Shown here: positions 32,566-41,112 of the stretch, one piece after another
Layout of the letters: each line of letters starts with the position of its first letter
Position numbering within the stretch: the stretch's first letter is position 1
NCBI RefSeq assembly: GCF_047501175.1
Contig: NZ_JBEQWH010000009.1
Span: 13,718 to 77,717, forward strand
Source: Methanoprimaticola sp047501175
GTDB taxonomy: Archaea; Thermoplasmatota; Thermoplasmata; Methanomassiliicoccales; Methanomethylophilaceae
Reading direction: 5' to 3'
Length of the DNA stretch: 64,000 nucleotides
Made by a program: the position numbers and the translations under genes
Notes under the pieces: generated by a model
Told to the model about the DNA's origin: nothing
Database searches by the model: none
Seen by the model: the letters and a program-made list of their open reading frames with translations, nothing else

Positions 32566-33002
32566 TCGTGGACGACAACGAGCTCCGTCAGGCCCTGGCC
32601 CTGATGGATGCGTACAAGGAGAGGGTAGAGGCGATGAGCCGCCAGGTACAGGTCCTTCGCGTGTCCCTCGACGAGGTCAACCTCGCCCTTGAGTCCGTCA
32701 AGGCATTCAAGGATGCGAAGGAAGGGGATGAGATCATGGTGCCCGTCGGCGCCTCGTGCTACATCCCCGTGAAGGTCACCGGCAACAGGACCGTCGTGAC
32801 CGGAATTGGGTCCGGGATATCCATCCAGAAGACCTCCGAAGAGTCCATCGACTACCTCGATGCCAACTCTGCAGAGATCTCAGAGGCCCTCAAGAAATCC
32901 GTTGATGCCTTGAACGAGGCCCAGCAGAACCTCACGGCGATGTCCGAGGCGGTTCAGCAGGAATATGCCGTAAGGCGCCAGAACGCAGGAATACAGCAGT
33001 GA
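32562..33002 (+). CDS. pfdA: Prefoldin alpha subunit
   Basis: Archaeal prefoldin alpha, 146 residues: two long coiled coils (about residues 5-50 and 95-140) flanking a beta hairpin region (EIMVPVGASCYIPVKV). The hexameric chaperone carries unfolded proteins to the thermosome. It starts with GTG at 32562, overlapping the L18a stop; an in-frame GTG at 32568 is also possible. FtsY follows after 11 bases with a GAGGCGGTAAAAG-type ribosome site. Confidence 0.9.
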   Translation: MIVDDNELRQALALMDAYKERVEAMSRQVQVLRVSLDEVNLALESVKAFKDAKEGDEIMVPVGASCYIPVKVTGNRTVVTGIGSGISIQKTSEESIDYLDANSAEISEALKKSVDALNEAQQNLTAMSEAVQQEYAVRRQNAGIQQ

Positions 33003-33013
33003 GGCGGTAAAAG

Positions 33014-34180
33014 ATGTTCGAGTCCCTGAAGTCGAAGATGAAGAACCTGTTCTCCAAGGGCGAGAAGCTCAAAGAAGAGGATGTTTACGAAGCGAAGGAA
33101 CCCGAACATCAAACCGTCCCTGATGTACCCGCACCCAAACCCGCCGAAGCCCCTGTCGCTCCCGAACCGAAGACAATCGAGGAGGTCGAGCCCGTCAAGA
33201 CTGAACCGGAACCTGTGAAGGAGGAGCCGAAACTCTCCAGGAAGGAGATGATGAGGCTCAAGAAGCAAGAGAAACAGGAGGCCAAGCTCAAGGCGAGATC
33301 CGAATCCAGCGATTCCCCCATAGGGGACTCCGGGAAGAGGATCAAGGAAGACCCACTGGATGAGATCCTCGACGAGCTGGAAATCATACTCCTTGAGGCG
33401 GATGTGGCATATCCCGTCGTGGAGGAGATCAAAGCAGGCGTCCGCGAGAACCTCGTCGGCAGGAAATACGACCGTTCCTACACCCTGGAGCAGGTCGTGG
33501 AGCATGCCATACGGGACGCTGTCCGCGACGTTCTCAAGATCAACGAATTCGATTTCGATGCCTGGCTCTCCGAGCAGAAGAGACCTACGGTCATAATGTT
33601 CGTCGGGATAAACGGCACCGGCAAGACGACTGCCATAGCCAAGATAGCGAACCGCGTCATGAACAACGGTCAGACAGTGGTGCTGGCCGCATGCGACACA
33701 TTCAGGGCAGGAGCGATCGAACAGCTCACCATACATTCCAACAATCTCGGATGCAAGATCGTCAAACAGGAGCATGACTCCGATCCGTCCGCAGTGGCCT
33801 TCGATACGATAGAGCATGCCAGGTCGAAGAGGAAGGATGTCGTCCTGATCGACACCGCCGGAAGGATGCAGACCAACAGCAACCTCATCGAGGAGATGAA
33901 GAAGATCGTCAGGGTCGCCAAACCCGACCTCAAGGTTTTCGTCGGAGACTCCCTTGCCGGAAACGATGCGATAGAGCAGGCCAAGGTGTTCGACCAGGCC
34001 GTCGGCATAGATGCCATCATCCTCACCAAGATAGACACCGACGCGAAGGGCGGTGCCGCATTATCCATAGCGCACACGATCAACAAGCCCATAGCGTTCG
34101 TGTGCAACGGTCAGGAATACGGGGACATCATCAAGTTCGATACCGAATGGATGATAGACCGTCTGTTCAGCGACGAGTGA
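33014..34180 (+). CDS. ftsY: Signal recognition particle receptor FtsY
   Basis: SRP GTPase receptor, 388 residues. An acidic and proline-rich A domain (to about residue 100) is followed by the NG domain: P-loop GINGTGKTT (about residues 197-205), CDTFRAGAIEQL, DTAGRMQTN and TKIDTDAKGG. It docks the SRP-ribosome complex at the membrane. The sequence VGINGTGKT replaces the more usual VNGxGKTT with full conservation of the lysine and threonine. Its stop abuts the stop of the convergent M20 peptidase with no spacer. Confidence 0.95.
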   Translation: MFESLKSKMKNLFSKGEKLKEEDVYEAKEPEHQTVPDVPAPKPAEAPVAPEPKTIEEVEPVKTEPEPVKEEPKLSRKEMMRLKKQEKQEAKLKARSESSDSPIGDSGKRIKEDPLDEILDELEIILLEADVAYPVVEEIKAGVRENLVGRKYDRSYTLEQVVEHAIRDAVRDVLKINEFDFDAWLSEQKRPTVIMFVGINGTGKTTAIAKIANRVMNNGQTVVLAACDTFRAGAIEQLTIHSNNLGCKIVKQEHDSDPSAVAFDTIEHARSKRKDVVLIDTAGRMQTNSNLIEEMKKIVRVAKPDLKVFVGDSLAGNDAIEQAKVFDQAVGIDAIILTKIDTDAKGGAALSIAHTINKPIAFVCNGQEYGDIIKFDTEWMIDRLFSDE

Positions 34181-35407
34181 TCACTGCAGGCAGAGCCTGT
34201 GCATCAATGTCGCATAGACCTTGGTGTCAGTGATCATGTTGGACATCACGACATGCTCGTTGGGAGCATGGAGAGTCCCTCCGCCACATTGCCAAACATA
34301 TGCATCGAATCCTTTCTGACGGAAGAAGTTGGCACATGTGCCTCCTCCGATGCCCACACCGACAGGTTTGGAGCCGGTGACTGATTCCACAGCATCGACG
34401 AGGGCCTTGAAACCTATTGAGTCCATCGACGAGGGCTTTCCAGCCACATGCCTCTCCACCACTTCCACGGTTATCTTGGCACCGGTCGACTTTTCGTACA
34501 TCGCCGCGATCTCCTTCGCACATCCAACCACATCATCGATATCATACATTGGAAGGAGACGGATGTCCATGCAGAACTCGTCATAGCCTGGTATCGTGTT
34601 CACGTTCTCCACGGTCGCAGGCCTCTTAGTGGGTTCGAAAGTGGAGGTCTTACCGACGAAACGGTCATCGGAATCACCGAAATGCTTGGAGAAGCTCTCC
34701 ATTAGGTCCATCAGGAGAATGGTGGAGACACGATATGCATTGATCCCCCTGTCCGGAGTGGAACCATGGGTTGTCTTCCCTTCTATCATGAAGCGGATCC
34801 ACAGCATCCCTTTCTCTGCCACTTCGATCTGGACTCCACCCGGAGATCCCCAATCAGGGACCATTATGATGTCATCGACATCGAAATAACCATAATCGAG
34901 CAGATACTCTATGCCCATCTTACTCGTGGTCTCCTCATCTGCGACATAGGCTATCCCGATGGACATCCCCTGAAGGTCCTGATCCAGAAAAGGTCTGGAA
35001 GCGAACATCGAGGATATGACGGATTGCCCATTGTCCTCCGTGCCCCTGCCGAAGATGCACCCGTCTTTGTACACGCCCTCATAGGGAGGCGTGTCCCAAA
35101 GGTCGGGGTCACCTGCCGGAACGACATCCATGTGTGCCACTATCCACACGGTCCCTTTCCTTCTCCCATTCTTCCTCGCAAGGATGTTGGGTCTCATGAT
35201 CGTGGGATCCGAATCGTCCGGAACGTCCACTCTTTCGACAGAATCGAAACCAACGAGCTTCGACATGAGATAATCGGCCTTCTCACCTTCCCCGATACCG
35301 CCGTTTATAGGCGACAGGGCAGGATAACGGATCATCCCAATCATCGTCTCGATCATCTCGTCCGTGCATGCATCAATCTCATGCAGGACTGTCTCGAGGG
35401 ACTTCAT
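34181..35407 (-). CDS. M20 family metallopeptidase (ArgE/DapE-like)
   Basis: Zinc-dependent M20 amidohydrolase/peptidase, 408 residues. First metal ligand in WIVAHMDVVPAGD, bridging Asp in GRGTEDNGQS, catalytic Glu-Glu in VADEETTSK, later ligands in PDWGSPGG and the C-terminal APNEHV. It includes the dimerisation domain (GKTTHGSTP). ArgE, DapE and dipeptidase members cannot be told apart by eye and no amino-acid operon is adjacent, so the substrate is left open. Converges tail to tail on ftsY. Confidence 0.88.
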   Translation of the reverse strand: MKSLETVLHEIDACTDEMIETMIGMIRYPALSPINGGIGEGEKADYLMSKLVGFDSVERVDVPDDSDPTIMRPNILARKNGRRKGTVWIVAHMDVVPAGDPDLWDTPPYEGVYKDGCIFGRGTEDNGQSVISSMFASRPFLDQDLQGMSIGIAYVADEETTSKMGIEYLLDYGYFDVDDIIMVPDWGSPGGVQIEVAEKGMLWIRFMIEGKTTHGSTPDRGINAYRVSTILLMDLMESFSKHFGDSDDRFVGKTSTFEPTKRPATVENVNTIPGYDEFCMDIRLLPMYDIDDVVGCAKEIAAMYEKSTGAKITVEVVERHVAGKPSSMDSIGFKALVDAVESVTGSKPVGVGIGGGTCANFFRQKGFDAYVWQCGGGTLHAPNEHVVMSNMITDTKVYATLMHRLCLQ

Positions 35408-35505
35408 ATCCAGTAATCCTTCACGTCATTGATAGAATTTCCTGTCACGGATCATCTGGAAAAAAGATATCACCAACGCTGGATGGAAAAAGAAAAATCG
35501 ACCAT

Positions 35506-35533
35506 GATGGCCCCCCAGTGTAAGAGGGCCATC
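35506..35533 (-). terminator. Terminator after thiolase
   Basis: Eight-pair stem GATGGCCC/GGGCCATC with a 12-base loop. On the minus strand it is followed by a T-rich tract (ATTTTTCTTTTT). Intrinsic-terminator-like, about 35 bases past the thiolase stop. Confidence 0.7.
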
Positions 35534-35568
35534 GGGTCTGTTTGTTCGGTTTTCGATGATAGGTCGGA

Positions 35569-36747
35569 TCACTCGCTGCGTACGATCATCGTGACCGCAT
35601 TTCCTCCGCCAAGACAGAGTGTGGCCAGTCCGGTCTCCTTATTCCTGTCCTGCAGAGCATAGATGAGAGATGTGAGGACACGGGCTCCGCTGCATCCTAT
35701 CGGGTGTCCGAGAGCCACTGCCCCTCCGTTGACGTTGAATTTATCATCGGGAACGTTCAGGTCCTTCTTGACTGCACATGAAGCGGAAGCGAAGGCCTCG
35801 TTGTGTTCGAAGAGATCGATGTCATCGATGGTCATCCCGGCCATATCCAGAACATGCCTGGTCGTGGGTATGGGAGCCTCCATGATGTATTCGGGCTTCA
35901 CACCCCTCTCGCCATAGGCCACTATGGATGCCATAGGCTTGTACCCGTGCTCCTCCGCCCATTTCCTGGAAGTTATCACAAGTGCGGATGCACCGTCGGA
36001 GAGCTGCGAGGAGTTCCCCGCCGTGACCTGTCCGTCCTTCTTGAAGACAGGTTTGAGCTTTCCCAGGGACTCCATGGTCGTGTCCTCCCTGATCCCCTCA
36101 TCGTTCTCGACGATGATGTCCCCCTTCTTGGAGTGAATGGTCACGGGAAGGATCTCCTTCTTGAACTTGCCCTCCTTCGTTGCCTTCGCGGCCTTGAGAT
36201 GGGATTCCATGGAGAGTCTGTCAGAGTCCTCCCTCGTGACATTGAACCTCTCCGCTACGATCTCACCGGTGAATCCCATGTGCTGATCATTGAAGATGTC
36301 CCAGAGACCGTCATGGACCATGGAATCGACGACAGTCTGGTTGTTCATCTTGTATCCCCATCTTGCACCGGGCATTAGGTAAGGCGCATTGGACATGCTC
36401 TCCATCCCTCCGACCACCAGTGCTTCGTACTGCTTGGCCTTGATGGCATCGGAAGCGAGCATGGCAGCCTTCAATCCCGAGCCGCAGACCGCATTGACGG
36501 TGAACGAACCGATCTCCACGGGGAGCCCCGCACCTATGGCGGCCTGTCTGGCAGGATTCTGTCCGAGCCCCGCACCTATGACGTTTCCCATTATGCATTC
36601 CTGGATATCGGTGGCCTGGACACCGGCACGGTCGATGGCCTCTTTCACGACCATCGCACCAAGCTCGGTCGCTTTGAAACCTGCAAGTGCTTTCCCGTAC
36701 TTTCCTATAGGAGTCCTTACAGCGCTGATAATTACTGCCTCGTCCAT
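35569..36747 (-). CDS. Acetyl-CoA acetyltransferase (bacterial-type thiolase)
   Basis: Thiolase of 392 residues with the nucleophilic Cys88 in VCGSGLKAAM, the GHPIGCSGAR block carrying the second active-site His and Cys, and a C-terminal CLGGGNAVTMI. This is the bacterial AtoB/ThlA type rather than the archaeal thiolase usually fused by operon to HMG-CoA synthase and DUF35, so it was probably acquired from bacteria. It would make acetoacetyl-CoA for mevalonate or beta-oxidation-like steps. The ATG at 36747 has AAGGGGAA upstream; the longer frame from 36774 lacks a site. Confidence 0.92.
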   Translation of the reverse strand: MDEAVIISAVRTPIGKYGKALAGFKATELGAMVVKEAIDRAGVQATDIQECIMGNVIGAGLGQNPARQAAIGAGLPVEIGSFTVNAVCGSGLKAAMLASDAIKAKQYEALVVGGMESMSNAPYLMPGARWGYKMNNQTVVDSMVHDGLWDIFNDQHMGFTGEIVAERFNVTREDSDRLSMESHLKAAKATKEGKFKKEILPVTIHSKKGDIIVENDEGIREDTTMESLGKLKPVFKKDGQVTAGNSSQLSDGASALVITSRKWAEEHGYKPMASIVAYGERGVKPEYIMEAPIPTTRHVLDMAGMTIDDIDLFEHNEAFASASCAVKKDLNVPDDKFNVNGGAVALGHPIGCSGARVLTSLIYALQDRNKETGLATLCLGGGNAVTMIVRSE

Positions 36748-36804
36748 TGGATATTCCCCTTCTGGACTTTGCATCCTGCGTACATTATAAAAGGGTGTCG
36801 ATAC

Positions 36805-38130
36805 TCAACTACGACCATTGACGAACTCAACAGGTTGAACGACACCCATTCTCTTGAGAGGCTTCGAAAGATGACGCCTTGCTGCGGTCGGAGGCTCATA
36901 CCATCCGGGAACCATCTGCCTGCGCACCTGACCCATCACAGGCTCGAAGGAATGGGTCTTGCACTTCTTGCATTTGAATTTCCCACCCTTCCCTGTGGAC
37001 TTCATGGTCCTGGAACATATCGGACAGATGGGATTGGAGATCTTGACCGATTCAGGTCCCGCCGATATAACATGGATCTTCTCGACATTCAAGGTCCTCG
37101 GAACATCCCTCAATTCCCCGATGACCTCGACCTCATCACCTTCGTTCAACCAATCCAGAACGAAACGGAACTCCTTGGAAGGTTCATAGGCGGCACATGA
37201 TATGAGACCATGCGATGTTTCGACATCGATGATCGTGTGACCTCCCTCGATATGTCTGGAACGGGATGCCACATTCCCTCTCAAGGCATACGATTGGTCA
37301 GGGACCAATGCTTTGGGGTTCTTGATTATATGATCGTCCGTTCCCTGATTGGTCAGGAAAACCACCCATCTATCGATGGGTTCCGTCCTTATATCCTTCG
37401 AAGCCTCGATCAGATCATCCTCGGAATCTCCACGAAGACCGTACATGACAGGACAGGGAGTCATCGGGACCATGGCGACCTTATGATATCTGGGCTCCCA
37501 GGAATTGAATGTCGAACCATACCTGGAATCCATCATCCCTATGCTCTCCGGATCGAAGATCCTCTCGGTTCCCCATCTGTCCCTGGGCCTGTATGTGAGA
37601 AGTTCGAACGTACTGTCCCTGGGCCTCCAGGCCATGCCGCATACGCATCCGATCAATCCGCGCCCCTGACGTATCTCGAATGTCAATCCGCCTATCCTCT
37701 CGATCTCCGGATCGATAATCTCACGGTCGAGGATCGTCCTAACACCTTTCCAATAGAATTTCTGTGAAGGCTTGACCTTGGATATCAACAGCCCAGGATC
37801 GGAGAAATCAGGATCATGGTTCCTCTCCACTATCGGGATTATCCTTCTCCTCAGCTCCTGAGGGTCAGGTTCATAGTCTGTACAACTGTCGAAGCAGAAC
37901 AGCTCCCTGTCACCGATCATCCCTATGAACCTCTTGGGACCCGAACCACGACCGAAGCGCATGACGAGGGAACCATTACCACGGGTCTTCCAGGGAGTAG
38001 CGGGATTGAGACGGACGAGACGGGGATTGCCTATGAGGTCCAGGTCATCCAACTCTCTTATGATCTCGGTAGCGAGGAATGTTGTACAATTTCCACGCAT
38101 GGAATCCGTATCATCCACAGATATGTACAT
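36805..38130 (-). CDS. tiaS: tRNA(Ile2) agmatinylcytidine synthetase TiaS
   Basis: Archaeal enzyme that attaches agmatine to C34 of the CAU-anticodon isoleucine tRNA so that it reads AUA, 441 residues. Visible: the N-terminal VDDTDSMRG kinase-like motif (residues 4-12), a central LVMRFGRG region, an OB-fold (WLNEGDEVEVIGELRD, about residues 330-350) and a C-terminal zinc ribbon CPICSRT...CKKC. It is essential for decoding in most archaea. The ATG at 38130 is about 50 bases from the small membrane-protein gene upstream. Confidence 0.93.
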   Translation of the reverse strand: MYISVDDTDSMRGNCTTFLATEIIRELDDLDLIGNPRLVRLNPATPWKTRGNGSLVMRFGRGSGPKRFIGMIGDRELFCFDSCTDYEPDPQELRRRIIPIVERNHDPDFSDPGLLISKVKPSQKFYWKGVRTILDREIIDPEIERIGGLTFEIRQGRGLIGCVCGMAWRPRDSTFELLTYRPRDRWGTERIFDPESIGMMDSRYGSTFNSWEPRYHKVAMVPMTPCPVMYGLRGDSEDDLIEASKDIRTEPIDRWVVFLTNQGTDDHIIKNPKALVPDQSYALRGNVASRSRHIEGGHTIIDVETSHGLISCAAYEPSKEFRFVLDWLNEGDEVEVIGELRDVPRTLNVEKIHVISAGPESVKISNPICPICSRTMKSTGKGGKFKCKKCKTHSFEPVMGQVRRQMVPGWYEPPTAARRHLSKPLKRMGVVQPVEFVNGRS

Positions 38131-38179
38131 TATCTCTCCAGATTCCGAACATTCGCATGTCAGGATGGATGCACATCCA

Positions 38180-38464
38180 TCAGTCCAGATATATCAATTG
38201 CTCCACGAAGAAGATCCTACCATCTTTGGAGAAATCTCCGATGACCCCATAGTATCCAAGTTCCATCGGAATATCAGATGAGAAACACCTGATATCCGAA
38301 TCACGGGTCTCCAGAATGAATGTGAAACCATTATCCCCCTCGTTCACATCGACCACTATGCCCGTATGCTCGGGTGAAAGGAGATCATCATCGGATCCTA
38401 TACAGAAGAACAAGACCAACAATACGACGGCGAATCCCAGAACAGCATACCTGACCTTGGACAT
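38180..38464 (-). CDS. Small membrane-anchored protein (94 aa)
   Basis: A 94-residue protein with one N-terminal transmembrane or signal-anchor segment (YAVLGFAVVLLVLFFCIG, residues 6-23) and a soluble beta-rich part (TGIVVDVNEGDNGFTFIL, YGVIGDFSKDGRIFFVEQL) that looks like a small OB-type barrel outside the membrane. It lies between tiaS and the origin region, in the same direction as tiaS. No family is recognised. Confidence 0.65.
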   Translation of the reverse strand: MSKVRYAVLGFAVVLLVLFFCIGSDDDLLSPEHTGIVVDVNEGDNGFTFILETRDSDIRCFSSDIPMELGYYGVIGDFSKDGRIFFVEQLIYLD

Positions 38465-38548
38465 GCTGCAACTCTTATTTGTTCAGGATAAAAAGAAGAG
38501 GGTGTGCGTCAACACTTACTTCCGTCGGAAAACGTGAAGGCCGCATCC

Positions 38549-38586
38549 AACCCCCCCACCCCTCCATTTCCACTGGAACCGAAAAA
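38549..38586 (-). repeat. Origin recognition box copy 1 (38 bp)
   Basis: Perfect inverted copy of 40107-40144. On the minus strand it reads T5-CGGTTCCAGTGGAAATGG-AGGGGTG7TT in outline: a dyad TTCCAGTGGAA followed by a long G-run, as in ORB elements. Confidence 0.9.
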
Positions 38587-38613
38587 CAGAGTACGGGTGA
38601 TTTCGAGATCGTA

Positions 38614-38697
38614 TCATATGGTGCCGAGAATGTACAAAACTCCAATGAATGCAACGATTCCAAGCACGCAAGCACCTATTACAAGCCATCCTTTCAT
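38614..38697 (-). CDS. 27-residue single-TM miniprotein inside the origin
   Basis: ATG at 38697 to TGA at 38614 encodes 27 residues, nearly all hydrophobic: MKGW, then LVIGACVLGIVAFIGVLYI, then LGTI. It is one predicted transmembrane helix with a lysine-tryptophan head. CAGGAG lies 10 bases before the ATG, and a TTTTATATTTG TATA-like box (about 38737-38747 on the same strand) lies about 45 bases before it. It sits wholly between ORB copy 1 and the AT-rich stretch. Translation is not proven, but the composition plus signals argue against chance. Confidence 0.5.
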   Translation of the reverse strand: MKGWLVIGACVLGIVAFIGVLYILGTI

Positions 38698-38810
38698 TTA
38701 GGAAACACTCCTGATATTGATTCTCGAACATCGTTCAAATATAAAACGAATTTAGAGAGAGTGCTCAGATTCTTTTCGAAATTTCCAATGGAAACAAAGG
38801 TTTGGCAAAC

Positions 38811-38819
38811 ACTTATATG
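38811..38819 (+). promoter_or_regulatory. cdc6 TATA box between two mini-ORBs
   Basis: The box acttatatgg lies between mini-ORB 38782-38800 and mini-ORB 38828-38846, about 38 bases before the cdc6 ATG. Binding of the initiator to either site would cover the promoter or the transcript start, implying autoregulation. Confidence 0.55.
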
Positions 38820-38853
38820 GATTATGGGTTTCAGTGGAAACAGAGGTTGTCTG

Positions 38854-40098
38854 ATGGCTGGAGAAAACAAAAACGAAGCGAACATCTTCACACAGTACAT
38901 CAAGAGCAGACATAGCCTCATCAAGAATTCCAAAATTCTTCAGACAACATACATACCGGACAATCTCCCTCATAGAAAGGATAAGATCGATGCGATCGTG
39001 GAGATCCTCGCGCCTGCCCTGAATGGTGACAAACCATCTAACATCCTCATCATCGGAAAGACCGGAACTGGAAAGACCGCTGTGATGAACTTCATAGGGA
39101 AGGAATTGAGAAAGGCGGATCCTCAACAGGAGAATGTCCATTTCATCTACATCAACTGTGAAGTGAACGACACTGCATACGGTATCCTATACAGCATTTC
39201 CAATCAGATCATCAATAACATCGAGGAAAATAAGATCCCATTCACAGGTTGGAGTCTGGATAAGATCCTTGCGACTCTGACTGAGATGATAGATAAGGAG
39301 AACAAGGTCTTCATAATCGTTCTCGATGAGATCGACAGGTCCATTCAAAAGAATGGTGACGATATCTTCTATTATCTCACCACGATAAACGAAGTGCTTC
39401 AGAAATCGAGGGTATCCATCATCGGGATAACGAACAATGCGAAATTCACCGAACTTCTTAGTCCTAAGATAAAGAGCAGACTCGGTGAAGAGAAGCTGGT
39501 ATTCCCTCCATATAATGTGGAACAATTGAAGGACATCCTTTACAACAGAGCTGACATAGCTTTCGATACCGGAGTGTTGGATGATGATGTCATTCCATAC
39601 TGTGCCGCTCTTTCTGCGCAGGAGATGGGAGATGCTAGAAGGGCCCTTGAACTCATGAGGATCTCGGCGGAGATCGCGGAGAGGCAAGGGGATCCCAAGA
39701 TCACTTCCGCTCATGTGAAATCCGCTAGGAGTAAGATCGAGGTCGATGCGATAGTCGAGGTCATCAAGACATTGACCATCCAATCGAAGATCCTTCTCCT
39801 AGGTATCATAAAGAACACCGAGAAAGGACTTCCGACGATGACCACAGGAGATACGTACGCGGCTTACAAGTCCGTCTGCGAATGCATCGGTCAATCACCT
39901 CTGACACAGAGGAGGATCACTGGACTCATTCAGGAATTGGATATGCTTGGGATAATCCATGCTCGCATAAAATCCACAGGTAGGACCGGTCGCACAAAGG
40001 AGATAGAACTCTGCATTCCAAGGGATCTCATCGAGATGGTGAAATCCGACGATCTCTTCAAGGATTACAAGCCTCCGACACAGCGCACTCTGATGTGA
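38854..40098 (+). CDS. cdc6: Orc1/Cdc6 replication initiator
   Basis: Archaeal origin-binding AAA+ ATPase that recognises ORB sites and recruits MCM, 414 residues. Walker A GKTGTGKT (68-75), Walker B VLDEID (156-161), sensor region GITNNAKF, and a C-terminal winged helix (about residues 320-400: GLPTMTTGDTYAAYKSVCE..., RITGLIQELDMLGIIHA). I chose the ATG at 38854 because upstream in-frame sequence runs through the ORB repeats and has no homology. Codon use here is more AT-rich than in flanking gene blocks. It is flanked on both sides by the 38-bp boxes. Confidence 0.95.
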   Translation: MAGENKNEANIFTQYIKSRHSLIKNSKILQTTYIPDNLPHRKDKIDAIVEILAPALNGDKPSNILIIGKTGTGKTAVMNFIGKELRKADPQQENVHFIYINCEVNDTAYGILYSISNQIINNIEENKIPFTGWSLDKILATLTEMIDKENKVFIIVLDEIDRSIQKNGDDIFYYLTTINEVLQKSRVSIIGITNNAKFTELLSPKIKSRLGEEKLVFPPYNVEQLKDILYNRADIAFDTGVLDDDVIPYCAALSAQEMGDARRALELMRISAEIAERQGDPKITSAHVKSARSKIEVDAIVEVIKTLTIQSKILLLGIIKNTEKGLPTMTTGDTYAAYKSVCECIGQSPLTQRRITGLIQELDMLGIIHARIKSTGRTGRTKEIELCIPRDLIEMVKSDDLFKDYKPPTQRTLM

Positions 40099-40106
40099 GG
40101 CATCCT

Positions 40107-40144
40107 TTTTTCGGTTCCAGTGGAAATGGAGGGGTGGGGGGGTT
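40107..40144 (+). repeat. Origin recognition box copy 2 (38 bp)
   Basis: Perfect inverted copy of 38549-38586, 8 bases after the cdc6 stop and running into the stop codon of the convergent signal peptidase gene (40143-40145). Core TTCCAGTGGAAATGGAGGGG followed by TG7. Confidence 0.9.
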
Positions 40145-40982
40145 ACCTCCTTCCGATCCCCTTCGAGAGACCTATTCTGTCCTGGATCTGTCTGTTGAAT
40201 CTGTTCATGTAGATCAGATCGACGAAGAACAGTATTGAGAATATCGTGATAAGAGCCATTATGAGGGAAGGGAGACTGTTGGGGACATGGGAAAGGTTCT
40301 CGTTCCCGTTCATCATCAGTTTCACCGTACCTATCCAAGGGATCTCGAAAACGGCTACGGACTTTATGTTCTCCAATGAGATACAATGGTCTATGATGCC
40401 GCTGGATTGATCGAAATTGGGATTCGTCACAGCGTTGTCTCCCATGGTAAGGTATCCGCTCTTCTTCTCGAGGTCATCGAGGTTCACATACGGGGTCTTT
40501 CCGTATATGTCGTGGAAGTAGAGGGTCCCTTTGAGATCGTCGGGGTCTGTTCCCTTGATCAATTTGCCATCGGTTCCCAGGTATTCGCAATGCCACTGAC
40601 CTTCGATGTTCCTCAATTCTGACGATGACCATTTCCCATTCTCATAATCCAGCCATATTATGGCACGATGGATCACCGGGTTGTGTCCGTCCCTGTTGTA
40701 TATGATGACCGAGCCGTAGTTCTCGAAGGAGCTGTGTCCTGTGCTCAGACCTTCCACATAGCTCTGTATGTCCGTTTTCGAAGGATCCCTGACGACGACG
40801 ATGTCTCCTGTGTCTATCACACCTATGGAGGATCTGTCGTTATCATGCTGCATGCTCTCTGAAACCACGGAGCTGAACGGTACGGTCGATCCCGTGTATG
40901 CTATGAGGGCACAATATCCGCCTCCTATAACCACAGCAAAGATCCCGATGGTCAGAATGAGCTTCTTGGTCTCCTTTTCCAC
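40143..40982 (-). CDS. Signal peptidase I (archaeal type)
   Basis: Membrane serine protease that removes signal peptides, 279 residues. One N-terminal transmembrane helix (about 8-30), then SESM with catalytic Ser43, the ER-type catalytic histidine H105 in NPVIHRAI, GDNAVTNPNFDQ carrying the conserved Asp, and a C-terminal transmembrane helix (LIMALITIFSILFFVDLIY). The Ser-His-Asp arrangement is that of archaeal/ER enzymes rather than bacterial Ser-Lys. Its TAA stop lies inside the ORB copy 2 boundary. It is longer than most archaeal SPase I because of an insert between the Ser and His. Confidence 0.88.
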   Translation of the reverse strand: MEKETKKLILTIGIFAVVIGGGYCALIAYTGSTVPFSSVVSESMQHDNDRSSIGVIDTGDIVVVRDPSKTDIQSYVEGLSTGHSSFENYGSVIIYNRDGHNPVIHRAIIWLDYENGKWSSSELRNIEGQWHCEYLGTDGKLIKGTDPDDLKGTLYFHDIYGKTPYVNLDDLEKKSGYLTMGDNAVTNPNFDQSSGIIDHCISLENIKSVAVFEIPWIGTVKLMMNGNENLSHVPNSLPSLIMALITIFSILFFVDLIYMNRFNRQIQDRIGLSKGIGRR

Positions 40983-41112
40983 GTTCCTGTATGGGTATGT
41001 ATTAGATAAATAGGATAGGCGGACCTGCAGGGGGTATATACTTACTAAATTAGTATGTTACAAACATGTTTCACGTTCTCTTCTTTAATATGAAGTGCAC
41101 GATATCGATAGC

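Larger units (their letters stand above)
38549..38853. other. oriC: Replication origin region (ORB elements and AT-rich unwinding stretch)
   Basis: The 389-base gap between the 94-aa gene and cdc6 holds an inverted origin-recognition box of 38 bases (38549-38586), an AT-rich stretch (about 38690-38765) and two shorter boxes in the opposite orientation: TTTCCAATGGAAACAAAGG (38782-38800) and GTTTCAGTGGAAACAGAGG (38828-38846). All share the TTCCAxTGGAAAC + G-run core of archaeal ORB/mini-ORB sites bound by Orc1/Cdc6. A second full 38-base copy lies after cdc6. It also contains a 27-codon gene on the minus strand and the cdc6 promoter. Origin function is inferred from these motifs and the adjacent initiator. 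Confidence 0.85.

Noticed and set aside
38475..38731. Several 60-70 codon frames across the origin on both strands
   Set aside because: They run through the ORB repeats in frames without ribosome sites or protein-like composition; only the 27-codon frame looks real.
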